Below are positions 37,201-52,631 of a DNA stretch of 64,000 bases, piece after piece. Under the pieces are notes generated by a model. The model was not told the origin of the DNA. It made no database searches and saw nothing but the letters and a program-made list of their open reading frames with translations. The translations under genes and the position numbers were made by a program. The stretch spans positions 1 to 64,000 of the IMG/VR virus record IMGVR_UViG_3300000216_000001; one strand, written 5' to 3'. This DNA is from a virus. Within the stretch, counting starts at the first letter, position 1. Each line of letters begins with the position of its first letter.

Positions 37201-40200
37201 AGTTGATATAATTCATGAGAAAAAGATTGATATAATAGTTCAAACATTATTGATTTACAGGAAGATTTAGAGCATGTATTTGGAGAATGAAACATAAATA
37301 CTATAGATTTAGGGACTACTCCTACAAACAGAAATGAAATATCTAACATATTATCTCAACAAGATAATTATATATCATTTGCTCATGGTAGAATGGTAGA
37401 TCCAAAGACAAAAAAAGAAAGGAGTATATTTTATATTGGTGTATGAAAGAAGATATGAGAGATGTTTGATATATCATTTAATAATACAAAGAAGATAAAA
37501 ACTAAAGATGGTAAAATAAAAGATGTTTGATATTTAGAGTATCATAAAAAATCAAATAAGATAATAGATCAATTATTAACAGCAGAGACTATTGATGATT
37601 GATTAAAACAATACTATCCAGCACAGACAGTAAATAACTTCGATTTAAATATAGATGATTATGTTATGAATATATTTAGAATGGAGGATAAGATAAGTCA
37701 AACATGATATATTCAAGATAGGATTGTAGGTAAATCAGAATTAACAGAGACAGGTAAAGAGGTTATGTCTTTTATTAAAGAACAAATTAAGTTTTTTAAT
37801 ATAGAGGATAATGCAATGAATCAATTTTATACAAGAGCATTCGCTAGTAAGATAATAGATAACTATGAATTATTTAAAGAGATACATAAGAATGATACAA
37901 TTAAAACTAAGGAGGATGTTTATCAATTAGCTGAAGGTTTATTATGAGATAAAACAGAGAAAGTTATAATAGGAGAATTTTATAAACAATTTAATACAAG
38001 TAATTTCACAAAGGAATCAGAAAAATTATATGAACTTTATATTAGGGAATTAGAATTTGAGAGAGGGAATTTAGAAATTGAATTATGAGAATTAGAACAT
38101 ATTAATACTATATCTAATTTCTGAAAGAAGGCTATGGATCCAAGTAAGGATGTTAATAGAATAGAGATAGAGAGAGTTAAGAAAGAGATAGAAGCTATAG
38201 ATAATATATTAAGTAAAGATAAAGAAATATTTATTAATCAAGATTCATATAAGAGATATACTGAATCTATGGATAAGTATTTAAAAGATTATTTATATAA
38301 GACATTAGCTACTAAGGGTAAGATGAAAGCTGATTTATATTCAGTAAAGAAAACAAAAGAGATAGTAGAAGATATAAAAGATTTAGATACTGAAATAGAA
38401 GAATATGATTTCGCATATGTAAATAAAGATAATTCAAAAGAAGTACAGATTAAGAAAGATAAATTAAATAAACTTAAAGCTAATAGAAAAGAAAAGATAG
38501 CTTTATTAAAAGAAGTAGAAACAGAAGTAGAGAAAGAAATGAAGACTTTAAAATGAGATAAAGAAAAATTAAGTACAGAAATAAAAGCACAGAATAAAGA
38601 AATTGATTTAAAAGTAGAAGACTTTATAAAAACACATAAACAAATAGAATTAAAAGATTTACATAAATTTATAGAAAACAATGAATCTATATTAAATCAT
38701 CAAGAGAATTTAGATCATATGTTTGAATTATTAAAAGAAGAAAAAGTACATCTATTAAATAAGGAAGGTAATGTAGTAGGAAAGAAAAAGATATCTAAAG
38801 ATACAATTAAGATTACTATGTTAGATATAGAGAACGAAAGAATAAAGAAATATGCTGATTGAGTAAGAGACTATGATGATACAATGAAAGAGAATCCAAT
38901 AGAAAAAATATTTGCTACAGCATTAACATGAGCTAAGAATTTTGAACAAGAAGAATGACATAGATTATTTAATGTTATTAAAACTAAATATAAAGATGAA
39001 TCTAATGCTTCTAATTTAAGAGAGTTATATATTAATAATAATGAATTTAAAGATAAAGTAGATTCATTTGTAATAAAAAATGTTAAAAATAAATGAGTTC
39101 AGTATGAAGAATTCCATACCTTCATAGATGATTTATTAGATAATTTAGGTATAGAATATAAATTACAAAAATCTAATTGAAGTATTGAGGAAAATTGAAG
39201 AAGAGAATTAGTTAATAAAACTATAAAAGCATTACGTAAGAAATTTTTAAGACTTCGTAGTTTAACTAAAGTTAAAACATTAACAAAGAAGCAAACAGAA
39301 TATCCAAACATAGAAGATAATTATTATATGAAACCTTGATGAACAGATTATACTAAACCAAAACAAACATCTGTTGTGGAAGACGCTATGATGGAGACTC
39401 CAATAAGAATGAAGAATTTAATGGATGACTTAAATAAAGAATGAGATATTAAATATAGATTATTACAAACTAATGATTTAGGATTATTTGATGGATTTAT
39501 TGTTAGAATACAAGGGGTTGAATTTAAACTTAATAAATTTTTTACAGAACATGAGAAGAAGATTAAAGATAAAAAACCAGATTATTTTTTACCAATACAT
39601 AGATATAAATTTATAACAGATATTTTAAATACAAAGAGTCCTAAGGATTTAAGTCCAGAACATCTATGAATCTTAAAAGATTTTAATATAAAATTATATA
39701 ATAAGGTTTCTAAAAAGAAAGTAGATACTATTATAGGAGAAGTATGAAGAACTGAAAAAGATGAAATAGTAATTGATTATTCATATTTAAGAAAGGTATT
39801 AAAAGAGAGGATGTGATTATGAGAGAACGAATATATAATGTGAACATTATGAGATAAGAGTTCATTTGTACAGATATATAAAAGTGATAAACCTACATTT
39901 AATGAAGTAGAAAAAGAATTTACAGAAGAGTATATAAGAGTTATATGACATACAAAATGAGATCAATGAATGTGAACAATTATTAAAAGAGAATCAGCGA
40001 TGGCATCTACAACAAGAATATTTGAAGGGATAACAGATAAAACAACAACATACATAGTAAAAGAATTAAAGATTTGAACAAGTAGAAAAGATGCAGAACA
40101 ATGAATAACAACAAGTTATAATAAGGAAATGAATGGAAAGTTAGCAGATTTTTTCAAAAGAATAAAAGAATCTAAAACAATTAAAGAAAAAGAAAATATA

Positions 40201-43200
40201 TTAAATGAATATAAAGATTTCTTTAAAGAGTATGATGATTATTCTTATCTAGAAAAGAGTACTGAAGATATACTAACTGATATAGATACTGTATATAATG
40301 CATCTAATAGAGATGGTGCATGATTTGCATCAGATGATATATCAGAATTAGCAAATGAATTATATTGATTTGATGGTTCAGATTGAGCATGGAAATATCA
40401 TATAGTATGAAATGTTAAATCTAATGGAAATGAATGAGTTTATATGGCTAAGATAAATGTAAATAAATGAACTGTTAAAAAATACGATAAGGATTGATGA
40501 TCTAAGGTAATGAATAGAACTTATGTTATAGATAAGAGTTGATTAAAATTATGAAAAGAATTAATAGATATAACAGAAGCAGGTAATATAATAGAAGTGA
40601 ATTGAATTAAGATGGTTATAGAATGAAAGATAGATGATACTGATTTATCACATGCAGTAAATGCTAAAGATAAATCAAAGAAGAAAGATGAACAAGCTAT
40701 ATGAACACAAATCATAAATCTATTATGATATAAGGATATGGAATATATGACTAGTTTAACTAAAGAGAAGATAACAAATTTTGTAGAAAAAGAATTACAA
40801 TCATTAGGTATACTTGATGAGACAATGGATATATATGGAGATGTATGAGAATGGTTAACATATATGAATAAGGCACATAATATATGATGAGCTTCAGATA
40901 CTATTATTAATACTAGATTAGATTGAATAATACAATGAGTTAAAAAGATTATAAAGAAATGATGAATAGAATGAACTAATCCAGTTATACAACAATCAAC
41001 AATCTTTTTACCTAAGACTAAAATAGATGAGAATTGAATTGAAAAACATTTAAGATTAAAAAGAGATGAAGTAGTAGTAGCTAAGAACTGAACTGTACAT
41101 AAAAATGCATTAAAAACATTAAAGAAAGAAATAAGAACATTAGAAGAACAAGGAACTTCTATATCAGAAACAGATAGAAAGAGATTAACATTCTTACATA
41201 AACAAAGAAGATGAGACGTACCATTACAAATATATGTATTTAGAAATCCTGTACCTAATAAAGAGAATACATGAGTATATAAGATAAGATTTGCTGAAGA
41301 TGTATGATTAAATAAGAGAGTTAAGAAGACTGGGAAGGTAATAGAAAGTAAACAATCTGTTAAATCTAATGATATTATCTGACATCCAGAATCTATATTC
41401 TTTAAACTACAAGCAGACTTTGATGCTGATACAGTAATATCAATACCATTAGCATCTAGAGAGTCTATGGTATTAGCTAATTCAGCTATAAAAAAATGAA
41501 GAGATGATTTATATGATGCATTAGAAAATGATTATAAAAATCCATATGTATTAGTAGAACAGATATGAGATGAAAAACCTAAAACTAAAATTAAAGAAGA
41601 AGTAAAATCATCATCTATACTTGATGCTAGAAATAAAAATGTAGAAGCTAAAGAAACTGTATCACCTTTATTTTCTACTACGAAAGTATTTAATACATTA
41701 TTACAAATAGTAGAAAAACATGCAGATAAGAAAACTTCTATATTAGAAGATAAGACTTCAATAATTTTAACAAAGGATTTTATAGATACAGAGACTACAT
41801 TATGATCAATATTTAAAGAGTTATTTAAACTTAATTGAGATAAATGAATTACAAAATGAGAAGATTATTCTGGGATCATAGCTTCATTAGCACAACTAGT
41901 ATTAGATTATGCTAAAAGTAAGTCTGATAAATTCCCTAAAGAGATATGGTTAAGTAAGGCATTACATAGTATTTGAATAACAGAACCAGCTGCACAAAAG
42001 TATTTTTATAACGATGTAGTATCATTACTAGCATTAACGTTTAATAATCCTAATAAAGAACTATCTATTAATAAGATAGAAAAGATAATGAAGAGTAAGA
42101 AAGGTAAAGATAATATATCATATAATATAACAGGATGATCATTATGATACGTAAGAAACTTAACAGAATTCTTTTTAAATAAGTATGGTGATACATTAGT
42201 TAATTTAAAACAACACACAGAGAGAGATTATATAGTAGAATCATTTAGTGAGTGAGGACATGCAAGAAAATTATTAACTGAAGAGATAAAGGTAAAACAA
42301 GTAAAGATAGTTGATAAAGATGGTAAATTAAAAACAGAAGATAGAGAAGAGTATATTTTAAATGATGATGATAGAAGAAAACTTTTTAATCAAATTGATA
42401 TAGCACTTGAATATTCTCATGATTTTAAATTAGCAGATAGTACACTTGAAAAGATTAAAAAATTATTTAATCCATCAGAAGAAGAACAGGCGATACAAAA
42501 AAGTAGTGATGAATTAGTAATAAAAAAATGAAAAAAAGTTAAGAGATCAAAACAAACTTATATTGAATTAGATAATAAATATAAAGAGATATTTGAAGAT
42601 GCTTATGATTATAATAAAAATTATTTAGATATTAAGAATGTAAGAGATAAAATAGATTTTAATTCATTAAACGAAAGAACTAAATATAAGATAGCATTAC
42701 TATCGTTATGATATGGTAACAGACATTTCTTTTGATTATTAAATACAGCACATAAGTTTAAATATATAAACTATGCAGCTAGGAACACAACTAAAAGTAA
42801 AGAATCATATTTATGAACTTATAATCCAGAATACATTCCAGAGGTTATACTACAACAACCTATATCAAATAAAGAGAAGATTCAGAAATTAAAAGAATCT
42901 ATAGAATATAGAAATCAAGAAATACAATTCAATGAAGAATTAATAAAAGAATTAGCTTTAGATATAGAAGATATTAAGAAGCAAGAGAGTAGAATGGAAG
43001 AAAATATTACTAAAGAAATGAAAGAGAATCTTGAGAGATATGATACTAAGATAGAGGATTTAAAATGAGAAGAGCTTATATATAAAGATACATCAGTAGA
43101 ATATGCTACAGATATAACGAATGCACATTGACAAAAATGATCTACACAATTAATTATATATGAAGATCCAAAGACTAAGAAATCTACAGCTTTAATAAAG

Positions 43201-46200
43201 ATAGATAAAGAAGAAACAAAGAAATGATTTAAGAAGAAGGTATGGACAGATAATACATACGCAGATCCATTACCAGTTAATAAATTTAAAACAATAGAAT
43301 CATGGGAAAGATTTTCATTAGAACATGAGAGGATGCATCAGTATATAAAAAGATTAGAATGAGAATCAGAAAGACAATATGAAAATAGAATTAATGATGC
43401 GGCATTAGTTAATATGGAAAAGACTCAAGCGGTAGTTAAACCAGTTAAGAAAGAAAAGAGAACTAAGGAAGAATATAAAGGATTAACTATTATTAAAGAT
43501 TGAGAAGTAAAAACTATTAAAGAAGTTAGTAAAAAAGAATTAGATAAAAAATTAGAAAATTTATTTGAAGATCAAAATAAAATAATCTTATCTGAAGATA
43601 AAAAGAATTATGTTAATACTGAAACATGACAAACATATGATAGAGTTACTACATATACAAGAGAAAAATTTGAAGCAGAGCATCCAGATTATTTAGAAAA
43701 ATCAAGATCAGTTTGATTAGAGTTAGATAAAATTATTAAAGATTATTTTTGAGAAGGAGTAAAAGATTTTAATGAATATATTCATATTAAAGATCAAAAC
43801 CAGTTTGATTATTTTATATATTGATTAGATGAATTTAAAAAAGAATTAGATAAAAGATGAGAGAAAGTATCTTGAACTTATCTTAAAGTACATAGTGAAA
43901 AATTATGAATAGCATGAGAATTAGATTTACTTACAGTAAAAAAGAATTGAGATGTTACTATATATGATATAGCAAGTAAAAGAGATTTTAAAAGAATAAG
44001 TCGTTTATGAGAAGATTTTCAAAATCAAATAAGTATGTATACTCATTTATTACAAGATCAACATAATATTAATGTATCAGAAATAAAAGTATTACCTATA
44101 CATGCACATTATAAACAACCAACTGATAACTTAGATGAATTAATAGTATATCAAACACAAACAATAGATAAAAAATCTTTAGAAAATATTAAAGATTATC
44201 GTAAAGCAGAGACAATAGATATAAGTAGTACACAAAGTAGTGATATGCCACTAGATAGTGAGATGATAGTATATGAAGATACTATAAAAACAGATAACGC
44301 TCAAGAGGAGAGTTTATATAATAGTATAGAAGAAATAGAATCAGAGAATAAATCTTTAAATGAAGATAATATAAAATCAGTTAATGGTATAGAAATACTT
44401 AAAGATACATCTAAAACTAAAACAGTTCAAAAAACAAAAGAAGAAAAAATTAAAGATAAACAAATATTTGATTATACTACTAAGTTAGATATTTCATATA
44501 AGATGAGATGACATGAATTAAAAGCATTATCTAATGTAATAGATAAAACTAACACTTTAGATATTTTATTAAAAGAATGAGTTAAGACAAAAGTAGAACA
44601 ACGGTTATCATCTTTTGATGAAGAATCTACATTCTATTTAACTATATTTAGGGAATCTGTATTATGATGAACACCACCAAAATGAATAGAGTGATGAGTA
44701 TGACAACACAGTAAATGAAATATGATAAAGAAAAAACATTTAATCATGACAAAAGATTTTATAAATGATTTAAATAAAGCATGATTAAGTAAAGAGCAAA
44801 TAGCTTGAATGCATTGAATAATAGATCAACCTATGTATGCAGCTATTCAGAAAACAAATAAATGATTTATATTTAATAAAGAATTATATTTAAAATGAGT
44901 TGTTAAGAAAATAGAAACTTATAATAGAAATGATAATAAAACTAAATTAGAAGATTTAAATGAAGAACATCTTGAAATAATAAAAGAGTATGCTAAAAAA
45001 TTAACAGATACAAACAAGGCAGCTACACCAGATGGTAAAGGAGTATTAGAAATGGATTGATTAATGTATACTATTATTGATAGTTTGAATAATGTTAATC
45101 ATAAATTAAAAGATTTATGATGATTAGATCTTAGTAAATATTCTAAGAAAGATACATTCTTTACAGATTTAATTTGAATGTTCAGTTGAGATATGGAATT
45201 TTATTATAGGATGAGATGAGTTAAAACAGAAAAAGGATTTAAAGATTATTTAATTTGAAGGATGGCTGAAGAAGGAAGACAAGCTACAGATTGAGAAAAG
45301 AAAGTTATGTCTAGATTATATAATCATTTATATAACAAAGATCAACCAGCTATTATAAAATGAATAAAAGAATTACAATGAGGATATTATTTCTGGTCAT
45401 ACCAATCGGGTTCTATTGCATTATGAGGAATGTGACATGCTGCAGCAATGACTCAAGCGTTATCAAATGGATTAGAATTATTATCACAAGCACAAGCGTT
45501 ATGAAACAAACAAGCTATGTGAGATGAGTTAGTTAAATGATTATGATTATATGCAGAGAGTACGGCAGGGCAAGGACAATGAATAGATGCACAATTAACT
45601 AAAACATTATTTCAAACATTACAAAAGAAAATAAGTTCATGAAATAAAATAGTTACAGATAAGATAATGAAAGAGTTATGAGTAAAGGATGCGGCTACAA
45701 GAAACGCTATTAGTAATGTAATAGATACAATAGTTACAGAACCATTATTTGCTATAGATATGATTAATGATCCATTAAGAAGAAAGGTATCAGCATTACA
45801 TGTAATGGAAGCAACTGGACATACTAATGTAAATGAATTAATAGCTTGGAGTAAATTATCAGAAAGAAATGAAAAACAATTTAAAGCATTATTTTATAGA
45901 AAGTATAATGAATTATGAGGATGAGTTATATCAACATCATGAGTATATAGAGATCCAATGTTTTTAGTTAGAGATTGGATGCCAGCTAAAATATTTTTAA
46001 CAAGTTATAGATTTTTAAATTGATGGGGATTGCATAAGGTAGCTACACTTGGAGAAAAAATGTTATTACCTATGGCAGCATTAAATGCTGCAACAAAATG
46101 AGATTGGTTAAAAGCTAGGCAATACTTTGGAGATTTTATAAACTATACACATGCGTTATGATATAATATATTAATGGCAGCATGAATAGCTATGAGATTA

Positions 46201-48246
46201 CAGAAGCATGACTTTAGTGACAAAGATGAGAAAACACAAATGTCAGATGCTATATTTGCAATGACTAACACTTTAACAGCTATAGATATAACTATATCAA
46301 GAGAAAAGAAGAATTGGGATTTATCAGAATGATATGACACAAGTACAAGAATGTGAGCTGTATGATATTGATTAATGGAACATATGCTTAGGTATTTAAA
46401 ACCAGCAAAGATTGTTGAAACAACCATACAAAGAAGAGAAATGTTTCCAGAAGAAAATATGTTACTTAGTGTTCATGAAGCAATGAAAGCAAACTTCTCT
46501 GCGTATTTAAGATATGGATACAGTAAAGATATGCCAAAATTTTATACTGATCCAGAAGGGATGGATAACTTACAGTTGTTATGATATAATCAAATGAATC
46601 CTAGAAAACAATATACAATGGATACATATAAGAAAAATAAGATAATGCACATAGATAGTGTTAATGATTTTTCATATATAACTACAATGTTAAATTGATT
46701 CATTAGTTCAAAGAGTATGAATGATGAAGTATTAATAAAATATACTCATGAGTTACAATGAGATAAAGATTTACAAAAACTTAAAGAACATTGATTTGGT
46801 AAGAAGTGATATGATTTAAATAAATTAATGTTAACAAAATGAAAATTAGATTATGATTATGTTAATAAGTTATTTGATTGATTAGTTACATATCCATGAA
46901 TATGAGCTAGGTTTGATAAAGATGGTAGAAAGTTATCAGATAGAAAGGATAGAGAGTATGACACTAAGATGGATGATTATATTACTAATGCATTAAATGA
47001 TTTATGAATCACTAAAGAGAATTTTATAAATGATCCAAGAACAAGAGTACATGCTAGTAGTAAATTGATGCATGAGTTATCACATATAAAAGAATTTAGT
47101 GCTAGACATTTGGTATCATATGTATGATATAATAAGTATAGTGAATTAACATACGAAGCTAAAGAAGAACTTAAAGATCAATGAATTACAGATTATAAAC
47201 AAAAGAAACTTACTAAAGAAGAAGAAGATGGATATAAGGCAAAAGCTATGAAATGGATGCAAGAGTCTGGTTATTTAGATTTAAACTTAGAGAATCATGG
47301 TTACGTACAATGATTACATACAGAGAAGTATCATAGTGATTTAATGGATAGATTAAATAAATGAAAATTATGAAACTCATTAAACAATGCGATGAATATG
47401 TTATTATACTCTAGTAAGAATATGGAAGATGGAGATACTGATGCTAAGATAATGAAGACAGTATATGCTATATGATTAAAATCTGTATGAAATGTACGGT
47501 GATATGATGGTAAGAAAGTAGAATTATCTAAGAGATCTATTGAAGATACTATAGATATAACTAATAAAATTCTATATACAATAGATGACACATCATCATC
47601 AACTAAAGAAAAGATAGTTAAACAAGCTGCGGCATTAACATTTATTAATTCAGAATTAAGTAAAAGATTAAGAGATAACGATGTATTTAATTGAATATCT
47701 AAACAAGCACAAAGACAATTAATGAGTTGGAATTATAAAGTAAATAATGATTTATTAGACTTTGATGAGAATTCTATTATAAATTCTGGTAATAAGAATA
47801 CATTTAAAAAGAGATGATCATTTAGTAATTCATTTAGAAACTGAATGAAGAGTCCACATACATCATGAGCTAGACCATGATTTGCTAAACAATTTCCAGA
47901 GATATGACAATTTATAAAATGAAAAGAGATACCACATAATTATAAAGAGATATTAGATTATAATAAATCTAAACCATTATCGAATTTTAATTATCAGAAC
48001 TTCCCTACATTAGTAGCTTTTAGAGAAATGTTAGCTAGAGAATTATATAAAGATGTAGTTAGTGGAACGGAAGCTAAGATAAAGATTAGAACAAAGAAAT
48101 CTCAACCTAAGACAAGTTATGTAAAAACAACTAAGAAGAAAGCTAGACTAGGTAAGAAAGGAAGAGCAAGGTTAACACAACCAAAATATAAAAGAAGTAC
48201 AACAATAAAATGATTACCATGAGATTTAATTACTAAAGCATTTTAA
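34273..48246 (+). CDS. Giant multidomain virion protein with candidate RNA polymerase barrel, HExxH and nuclease-like domains
   Basis: 4,657 aa in one uninterrupted frame; I read every codon line and found no TAA or TAG. Around residues 2324-2386 are R-N-P-V-P and then F-K-L-Q-A-D-F-D-A-D-T-V-I-S-I-P, resembling the beta-prime-type barrel of two-barrel RNA polymerases (D2382, D2384, D2386 as D-x-D-x-D). Residues 3018-3022 read H-E-R-M-H, a zinc peptidase motif, followed by G-E-S ... Y-E-N-R-I-N. Residues about 3115-3260 look like a PD-(D/E)XK fold (R-V-T-T, I-A-G-E-L-D-L-L, Y-D-I-A-S-K, Q-N-Q-I-S-M-Y), with the Lys displaced. Long coiled coils and hydrophobic patches occupy the rest. It fits an ejected virion protein like those of crAss-like phages. 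Confidence 0.8.
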
Positions 48247-48262
48247 TTTATAACAAACAGAT

Positions 48263-48547
48263 ATGTCAGAAATAATATTGAACACTGATCAATCATTAAC
48301 AGAAAAAGATCCTGACATTGAGTTAGCTAAGAAGTTGGAGCAATCCGACTTCTGATTAGCTGACACAGTTAATGAGATGAAAGAGTTAATGAAAGATGCA
48401 AAGAATCATGCATGAGCTGAAGCATTAAAGGTTAGATTAGATTTAATTAAACATGCACAAACATTACATTGAAGTAAGGCAGCAAAGACTAATATGAACA
48501 TATGAATCTTTATGCATCCATGAGCTAATGATAAACTTAAATATTAA
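48263..48547 (+). CDS. Probable small terminase subunit
   Basis: 94 aa helical protein directly upstream of the large terminase: A-K-K-L-E-Q-S-D-F-G-L-A-D-T-V-N-E-M-K, then E-A-L-K-V-R-L-D-L-I-K-H-A-Q-T-L-H-G, and a C-terminal N-I-G-I-F-M-H-P tail. Short helical TerS proteins with similar amphipathic helices are usual in this position. No obvious helix-turn-helix. Confidence 0.5.
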
Positions 48548-48556
48548 AACTAAAAT

Positions 48557-50701
48557 ATGATCACATTAAAAGATATTAAATATAATTGATTTATATGAGA
48601 CAAAGATTTTTTTGAAGCAATAAAAAGATTCTTATGAGCATTTAAATGAGATATAGATGAAATAATAGCATCTAGAGAATTAATGTATAAGGAATGAACT
48701 AATATAGCTGATGGAGATAAGAGAGTATTAGATAAACAATATTGAAGTAAGTATGGTATTAAATATTTTTTCCCAGTAGAATTACATGTAACATGATTGT
48801 TATCTGAATTCTTTGGGGATAATCATATTAAAATATCATTACCTAAATTAGTTAGAACTAAAAACATTATAGATATAAAAGCACATACTATATTACAATA
48901 CTATATTAAAGAATTAGTTAAGACATGATACTTATCAGATAAATATTATTTAATTGTAGCACCGTTATTAAGAAGTGTACCATTATGATATAATAAAAAC
49001 ACATGATACATATGATTTATACAAGAGAAGATAGTTAAGAACAAGAGTTCATCATATAAAATATGAGAAAGAGGACAAGAGAATTATGGAGCAATGAGTA
49101 TAGAATGAGAATGAGAGATAAGTTTAGAAGAAGTATTAACAGCAGAACTAAAACAATGATATATTAATCATGATATATGAGATCCAAATAGAGAACTAAC
49201 ATATTGACATTCACTAAGAAAGGCTTCTAACTATACATTACTACAATGGAGTAGAAAGATTATAATGGATTGGGACAAGATTAATGTAGTAGCAGCAAGT
49301 AAATGATCTGGTAAATCATTCTTATGAGCATTCTTAAGTGCAAGAGAGTTATTTAAAGAGTGAACATGATTTGGATGAAGAAAGATTAGACAGATTAAAT
49401 ATTTTGTACCAGACTTAAGTAATGTAGGTTCATCTGTAATGGATTATATGGAATGATTCTTATCAGACTTTATATGAAAGAAGTTACCAGACGGTAAACC
49501 TATAATAGAGATACAAGCTAGTAAGTATACTATTAAATGTAATCTAACAGGTACTACATTTAGAATGGTATCATTATATAACTTTGGAGGTTCATGAGCC
49601 ACAGGGGAATGATTAGCCTGTGATTTCGCTGTAATAGATGAAGCTGCGTATATACCAGATGAATTCTGGACATTATTCAGTCAAAGAGCATTAATGGAAA
49701 CAGAATCTATGTTTATCATTACAACTATATCAGAGAAGACACCAAGAGAACATTGGTTTTATAGACTATTAATAGATTGAGAACTATGAGATGAACTAAT
49801 AACTAGTCACAGAGTAGATATATTACAGAAGAGAGAGTTATTTGAATTGAATTATAAGAGAAATATAGATGAGAATAACCAGATAGATGTAGAAGAAATG
49901 GAGAATCAGTTAAATAAGATGATGGAATTTACTATAAACGACTTAAAGAAAGCATGATTAAAAGAATATTATGCTAGAGCATACTGTGTTATACTAGATG
50001 AGATGCAAGTATTTAATGTTATAGGTAATGTAGTACCACCTATAGTGATACCACAAGATGATTATTATATATTATGAGTAGATTTTTGAGGTAATGCTGA
50101 TCCATGATCATTAGTTTTATTCAATATAACTAAACATATCATACAAGAATCAGTAGAGATGAAGGGAATACATTATTTAGACCAAGTAAAAGAAGCTAAG
50201 ATATATAAAGATAGGTTTACAAATGTAACAGTTATATGAGATGCTACAACAATAGGTAAGGTTATAATGCAGGAAGATCAGAAACATGAACATGTAATAG
50301 ATTACTGGGTACAATTTACAGGTAATGGAACATGGAGTTGGAATAAGAAATGATTTTATGTATCTAGTAAGCAACATTTAGTAGAAACTACACAGTTATT
50401 ATTAGATAAAGGTATATTACAAATAGCATCAGATCAAACTAATTTAATAAATCAAGTGAAGAATTTTGTTAAACTAACATGAACTAAAAGTACGATAGCT
50501 AAATATCAAGGTAAATGAAGTATGCATGATGATTTAGTTGATGGATTAATGATGTGTATGTTTTATGTAGTAACAATATTAGGGCTTAGAGATAGAAAAG
50601 AATTAGAAGACTATTGAGTGGAATTTGATAAACAAGAAGTACATGAGTATAATCCTGATAATTATGTACCACATTTTAATTATTCTTTAAACACATACTA
50701 G
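48557..50701 (+). CDS. terL: Terminase large subunit
   Basis: 714 aa. ATPase: A-A-S-K-G-S-G-K-S-F (Walker A, K253; first G is TGA), F-A-V-I-D-E-A-A-Y (Walker B, D361/E362), I-T-T-I-S-E (coupling motif). Nuclease: Y-I-L-G-V-D-F-G-G-N-A-D-P-G (first Asp), V-T-V-I-G-D-A-T-T (second), S-M-H-D-D-L-V-D-G (third). About 240 residues precede the Walker A, longer than usual. Packages DNA into the head through the portal encoded next. Confidence 0.92.
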
Positions 50702-52543
50702 ATGAGTGATATAAAAATAGCTTTTGATAAAAAGCAAAGTAAAGAAATAGAGGAGGTAACTGACTTAGTTACATTTACTATACAAAAATTTGAGGACGAG
50801 AAGTTCCCAAAGTACGTATCTAATTATAAACAATATTTATGATATGTATTAGATAGATTACCAGAGTTACAAGAATGGCAAACTAATATAAGTTATCCAC
50901 ATGCTGCATCTATTATAGATACAGAGTTTGCTAACTTATTTGATTTTGATTTCGTATTCGGAGTACAAGAACCTACATTCAGAGAGATATGTAACAAAAC
51001 ATTTGATTATAATAGTCAATGAAGATCATCATTAAAAGATGCTTTAAAAGAATGTTTAATATGTTGAGAAGGTTTTGTAAAGACAGGGTTATTTAAAAGA
51101 ACAGAAAATTATACTATACTAAGTTGAAAAAAGAAAATAGAAGTTAAGACAAAGAAACCTACTATAGAATACTTAAGTATATTTAATTTATTCTATGATA
51201 CATCGTATGGTATATTAAAATCACCATATCAAATAACTAGAGTATTTAATACTGGTAAATATATCCATGATAAATATAGTGGATTATTTAGATCTAGTGA
51301 TATAACAGATGCTAAAGTTAAGGCACATATAAATAAGATATTAAAATCTACTGAAAGAAGTAAAACTAGATTTAGTAATTACGATTACAATCCAGTGAAG
51401 AATATAAACAATTACAGTAACTTAATAGTTGGTTCACACAATAATAAGAAACCAATCAATACTGATGTAAGAATAAGATGATGAGATGAAGTATCAGATA
51501 TAGATCAAAACAATTTCTATTTAGTTAAGGGTAGTAAGAGTTATGAAATAGTAGAAGTGGCATACAATGAGAAACTATACATATACATAGATGGTAATTT
51601 ATTATATATGTGAGATCCATTACTAGAATGAGATTTAAGTTTAGTTAGAGGGATATCATTTAATGATGTACCATGAGCATGAACATCTAACGGTCAGGTT
51701 GATAATTTATCACATTTACAATCTATACTTACATGAATATGGAATGCATTCTTAGATAACATTAAGATGCAAATGTCTGGTATGTTTGCTATATATGGTA
51801 ATGTACCATGATTAGGTAGAGATGGTAAAGTAAGATTTGAAAAATTCAAAGGTATTAAAATGAGTCCAGACTCTAAGATAGAAAGATTAGATTTTGGATT
51901 AAATGATTTTAGTCCATTGAATGTAGGGCAATATGTAGAACAGATGACAGAGAAGAGGGCATGAGTAAATGGTTATCTATTAGGATGACAAAGTAAAGTA
52001 GAGAGAGTATCAGATTCTATTAATCTAATACATGATCAATATAAATCTAAACTTACTCCTATTATAGATAGTATACAGATGATGATGGGTAGAGTAAGTA
52101 AGACATGGATGTTAATGTATTTGAAATACTTTACAGAGAAAGAATTAAATAAATTATGATTAGAATTTAGTGCAGATGAAGAATGATGAATTCTTGTTAA
52201 TGAAATGTTAATATCAGATATTATAAATGATGAGAATATAAGTTTTAAATTTAACTCATTAAGAAATATAGAGAAAGAAAAGAAGAGATGAATTGTTAAA
52301 GAAATATTCCAATCATTGATACAGATGAAACAAATGAAACCAGAACAAATCAATGAGTTATTTAATATACTATTAGATGATGACTTTGATATAAATAGAT
52401 TTAAAGGATTAGACTTTAGTAATCAAGACGAACAAACTCCAGAGACACCTATGTGACCACCATCAGAAGCACCTATGTGACCACCACAAGAATGAGGTAA
52501 TCCAGAGGATCTAATGGCACAATTACAAGGTATGTGAATTTAA
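50702..52543 (+). CDS. Portal protein
   Basis: 613 aa starting directly at the terL stop. Mixed alpha/beta with a long central helix region (N-A-F-L-D-N-I-K-M-Q-M-S-G-M-F-A), Q-Y-V-E-Q-M-T-E-K-R-A-G-V and a Pro-Gly-rich C-terminal repeat (A-P-M-G-P-P) before an acidic end. Length, position after terL and before scaffold/capsid genes and overall profile fit a podovirus-type portal; individual motifs are weak. Confidence 0.7.
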
Positions 52544-52548
52544 GAAAT

Positions 52549-52577
52549 TTGACTTATATCAACTATACTAATATACT
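52549..52577 (+). promoter_or_regulatory. Promoter for scaffold-capsid unit
   Basis: TTGACT 52549-52554, 17 nt, TATACT 52572-52577, then a 54-nt leader to the scaffold ATG. Sits just after the portal stop. Confidence 0.6.
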
Positions 52578-52631
52578 AGGCACGAATAGTTATATTAGAA
52601 TTACTATTTACTTTTTAAAAAACTAATACAT

